Assembly: GCA_015680685.1 (NCBI GenBank)
Contig: MNCI01007630.1
Coordinates: 321,125-376,889, forward strand
Length of the DNA stretch: 55,765 bases
Source of the DNA: Gnetum montanum
Lineage: Eukaryota; Streptophyta; Gnetopsida; Gnetales; Gnetaceae
Direction of reading: 5' to 3'
This document shows, piece by piece, positions 54,654 to 55,765 of the stretch; position 1 is the stretch's first letter, and each line of letters opens with the position of its first letter. The translations under genes and the position numbers were made by a program. The notes under the pieces are model-generated. The model saw nothing but the letters and a program-made list of their open reading frames with translations. It was not told where the DNA came from and searched no databases.

Positions 54654-54661
54654 TATTTATA
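54654..54661 (-). promoter_or_regulatory. TATA box of Ath-2 LTR
   Basis: Reverse-strand TATAAATA in the context GTCTATAAATAAGAGG; the CGCGATATCGCG array (54678-54740) lies directly upstream on that strand. Confidence 0.75.
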
Positions 54662-54677
54662 GACATGACGGTTGACT

Positions 54678-54740
54678 GCGATATCGTGTACGCGATATCG
54701 CGGGGGATGCGATATCGCGTGGGACGCGATATCGCGGCCC
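54678..54740. repeat. CGCGATATCGCG palindrome array
   Basis: Four GCGATATCG cores in about 60 bp, two of them in the full 12-bp palindrome CGCGATATCGCG, just upstream of the LTR TATA box. Confidence 0.92.
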
Positions 54741-54832
54741 ATGATACATAGCGACCCATGATACAACATGGGTGCCTTAACGTCGGTGCCTTAAGGCGAT
54801 CGCCAGCACTATGAGCAATTTAGGTCTCATCA

Positions 54833-55765
54833 AGTGGCTAGTTATCCCTACTCCCAACCATATGAATCACAAGCATTCACCCGTGACTCAGTCGAAATCT
54901 GCAAACTGTAAGCACTTAACATACACCAAACTTCCAACCAGTGAAACCTTGGGTTGGAACGGTAGTTGTCATCCTAATCTCACTTGTGAAGTTCTATTAT
55001 TTTGTTTAAGTGAGACTAAGGCTAATGATTTTTATATATTTTTATATATCTTTTTCGGCGACTAAGTGAGGTATGGAAAGTAATGAATAGACTATTATCT
55101 AAACTCTAGTTATCTTAGTTTGTATTCTAACTACTTCTAGCATAAGTATCCAATCCCATCTTCCGAGCACGTCTTGAGCATTTCCTAACACTGCTAGGTT
55201 ACCAGACGTTAAGCATCGTTGGGCTTACCAAGTGTTTGGATTACGTTCGATATGGTCGTACTTATGTCTTTATCGAACTACGAATGAACCATAACGATTG
55301 AAATTATAATAATAAAAACATCAATAATCAACAAGTAACTAATAAATCATAAACAAATAATTAATAAAGCATAAACATTTTAAACTGTTAAATGCATGAA
55401 ACAACTAAGTCCAAATGCTGCAAGGATTGCATGAACAGTTCGTCTTTATTGTCGTCATGCCAATGGGCTTAGATACATCAACGCTCGAATAAAGATCCGA
55501 TCGCTTTTCATACACCTACTGCGAGCACTTGGAAAATATTCTATCTCTTACGGGAGCAAACTGCAAGAGCTTCACTATCACTACTCAAAAAGATGCCTAA
55601 ATGGGGTTGAAGGCCCTCATATTTATAGGTTAGGAAAGGTGGTTGCGTAAACAGGGCCATGTCAACGTAGGGTGGCTACATCGATGGGCCTGCGTCGATG
55701 CAATCGCGTATATGCCGCCCCGTATACGCGGCCCAGTCGATGCATTGACTTTTGACACTTCATCA
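54833..55765 (-). repeat. second, diverged LTR-like unit upstream of Ath-2 LTR
   Basis: Collinear with 53794-54832. AGTGGCTAGTTATCCCTACT against AGTGGCGAGGTACCCCTACA, then CAGTCGAAATCTGCAAACT against CGGTCGAACTCCGCAGATG, GCTTACCAAGTG, TCGAATAAAGATCC, GGAGCAAACTGCAAGAGCTT against GGATCAAACTGCCAGAGCTT, and a TATA box at 55620-55627. On the reverse strand it begins TGATGAAGTG at the last base of the window. It is a second LTR of a related element, head-to-tail with the first. Confidence 0.75.

Larger units (their letters stand above)
53789..54832 (-). repeat. Ath-2 5' LTR
   Basis: On the reverse strand it starts TGATGAGACC at 54832 and ends CTCATCA at 53789, next to the primer-binding site. The 6-bp ends TGATGA and TCATCA are complementary. 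It contains a 34-bp tandem array, CGCGATATCGCG palindromes and a TATA box at 54654-54661. Confidence 0.82.

Overview
This window is nuclear DNA from a land plant with a large, repeat-rich genome. It is almost entirely nested LTR retrotransposons of the Ty3/Gypsy class. I see no ordinary host gene, rRNA or tRNA gene, CRISPR array or bacterial signal. Plant origin follows from the families: one set has Tat-lineage polyproteins (two successive RNase H domains, integrase without chromodomain), and the other is Athila-like with an exact plant tRNA-Asp primer-binding site. I cannot name the species.

Layout: Tat-1 (1-3253, +) is a 3' end: integrase, 3' UTR, LTR. Tat-2 (3254 to about 9034, +) has RT, RNase H, a second RNase H, integrase, a ten-copy 37-bp array and a truncated LTR. 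Tat-3 (about 9035-11050, -) is a 5' LTR plus leader, inserted into Tat-4 (11051-19469, -), which has 5' LTR, leader, gag, protease and a gene on the opposite strand. An old Athila-like LTR (19470-20177) is split by Tat-5 (20178-37715, +). Tat-5 is a complete 17.5-kb element with both LTRs and a near-perfect 5-bp target duplication. The old Athila-like element resumes at 37716-40139. Tat-6 (40140-45057, -) is a gag-protease deletion derivative, interrupted by Tat-7 (45058-about 50865, +; 5' LTR to protease). Ath-2 (about 50866-55765, -) is a gag-only Athila-like element with an intact 659-residue gag.

The most unusual item is in Tat-5. Between protease and reverse transcriptase, on the opposite strand, lies what looks like a complete six-exon gene (26702-30905) with GT-AG introns, a TATA box and an AATAAA signal. 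Its second exon resembles HAD/FCP1-type phosphatases, with degraded catalytic residues. Tat-4 carries a diverged copy (11051-12701) in the same relative place and orientation, with matching intron positions and C-terminal protein similarity. It therefore seems to be a resident of this lineage and not a chance insertion. An antisense orientation would let its introns survive retrotransposition, because its splice sites are not read in the genomic RNA.

Other structure not explained by standard annotation: a leader hairpin with compensatory base changes; a roughly 40-bp minisatellite with a TTAAACTRGCA core filling every spacer around the antisense gene and after integrase; and different short palindromes piled upstream of the TATA box in four LTR types. 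Almost all reading frames except the Ath-2 gag are broken. Many stops are TAG where a relative has a glutamine codon, as expected from decay of methylated CHG sites.
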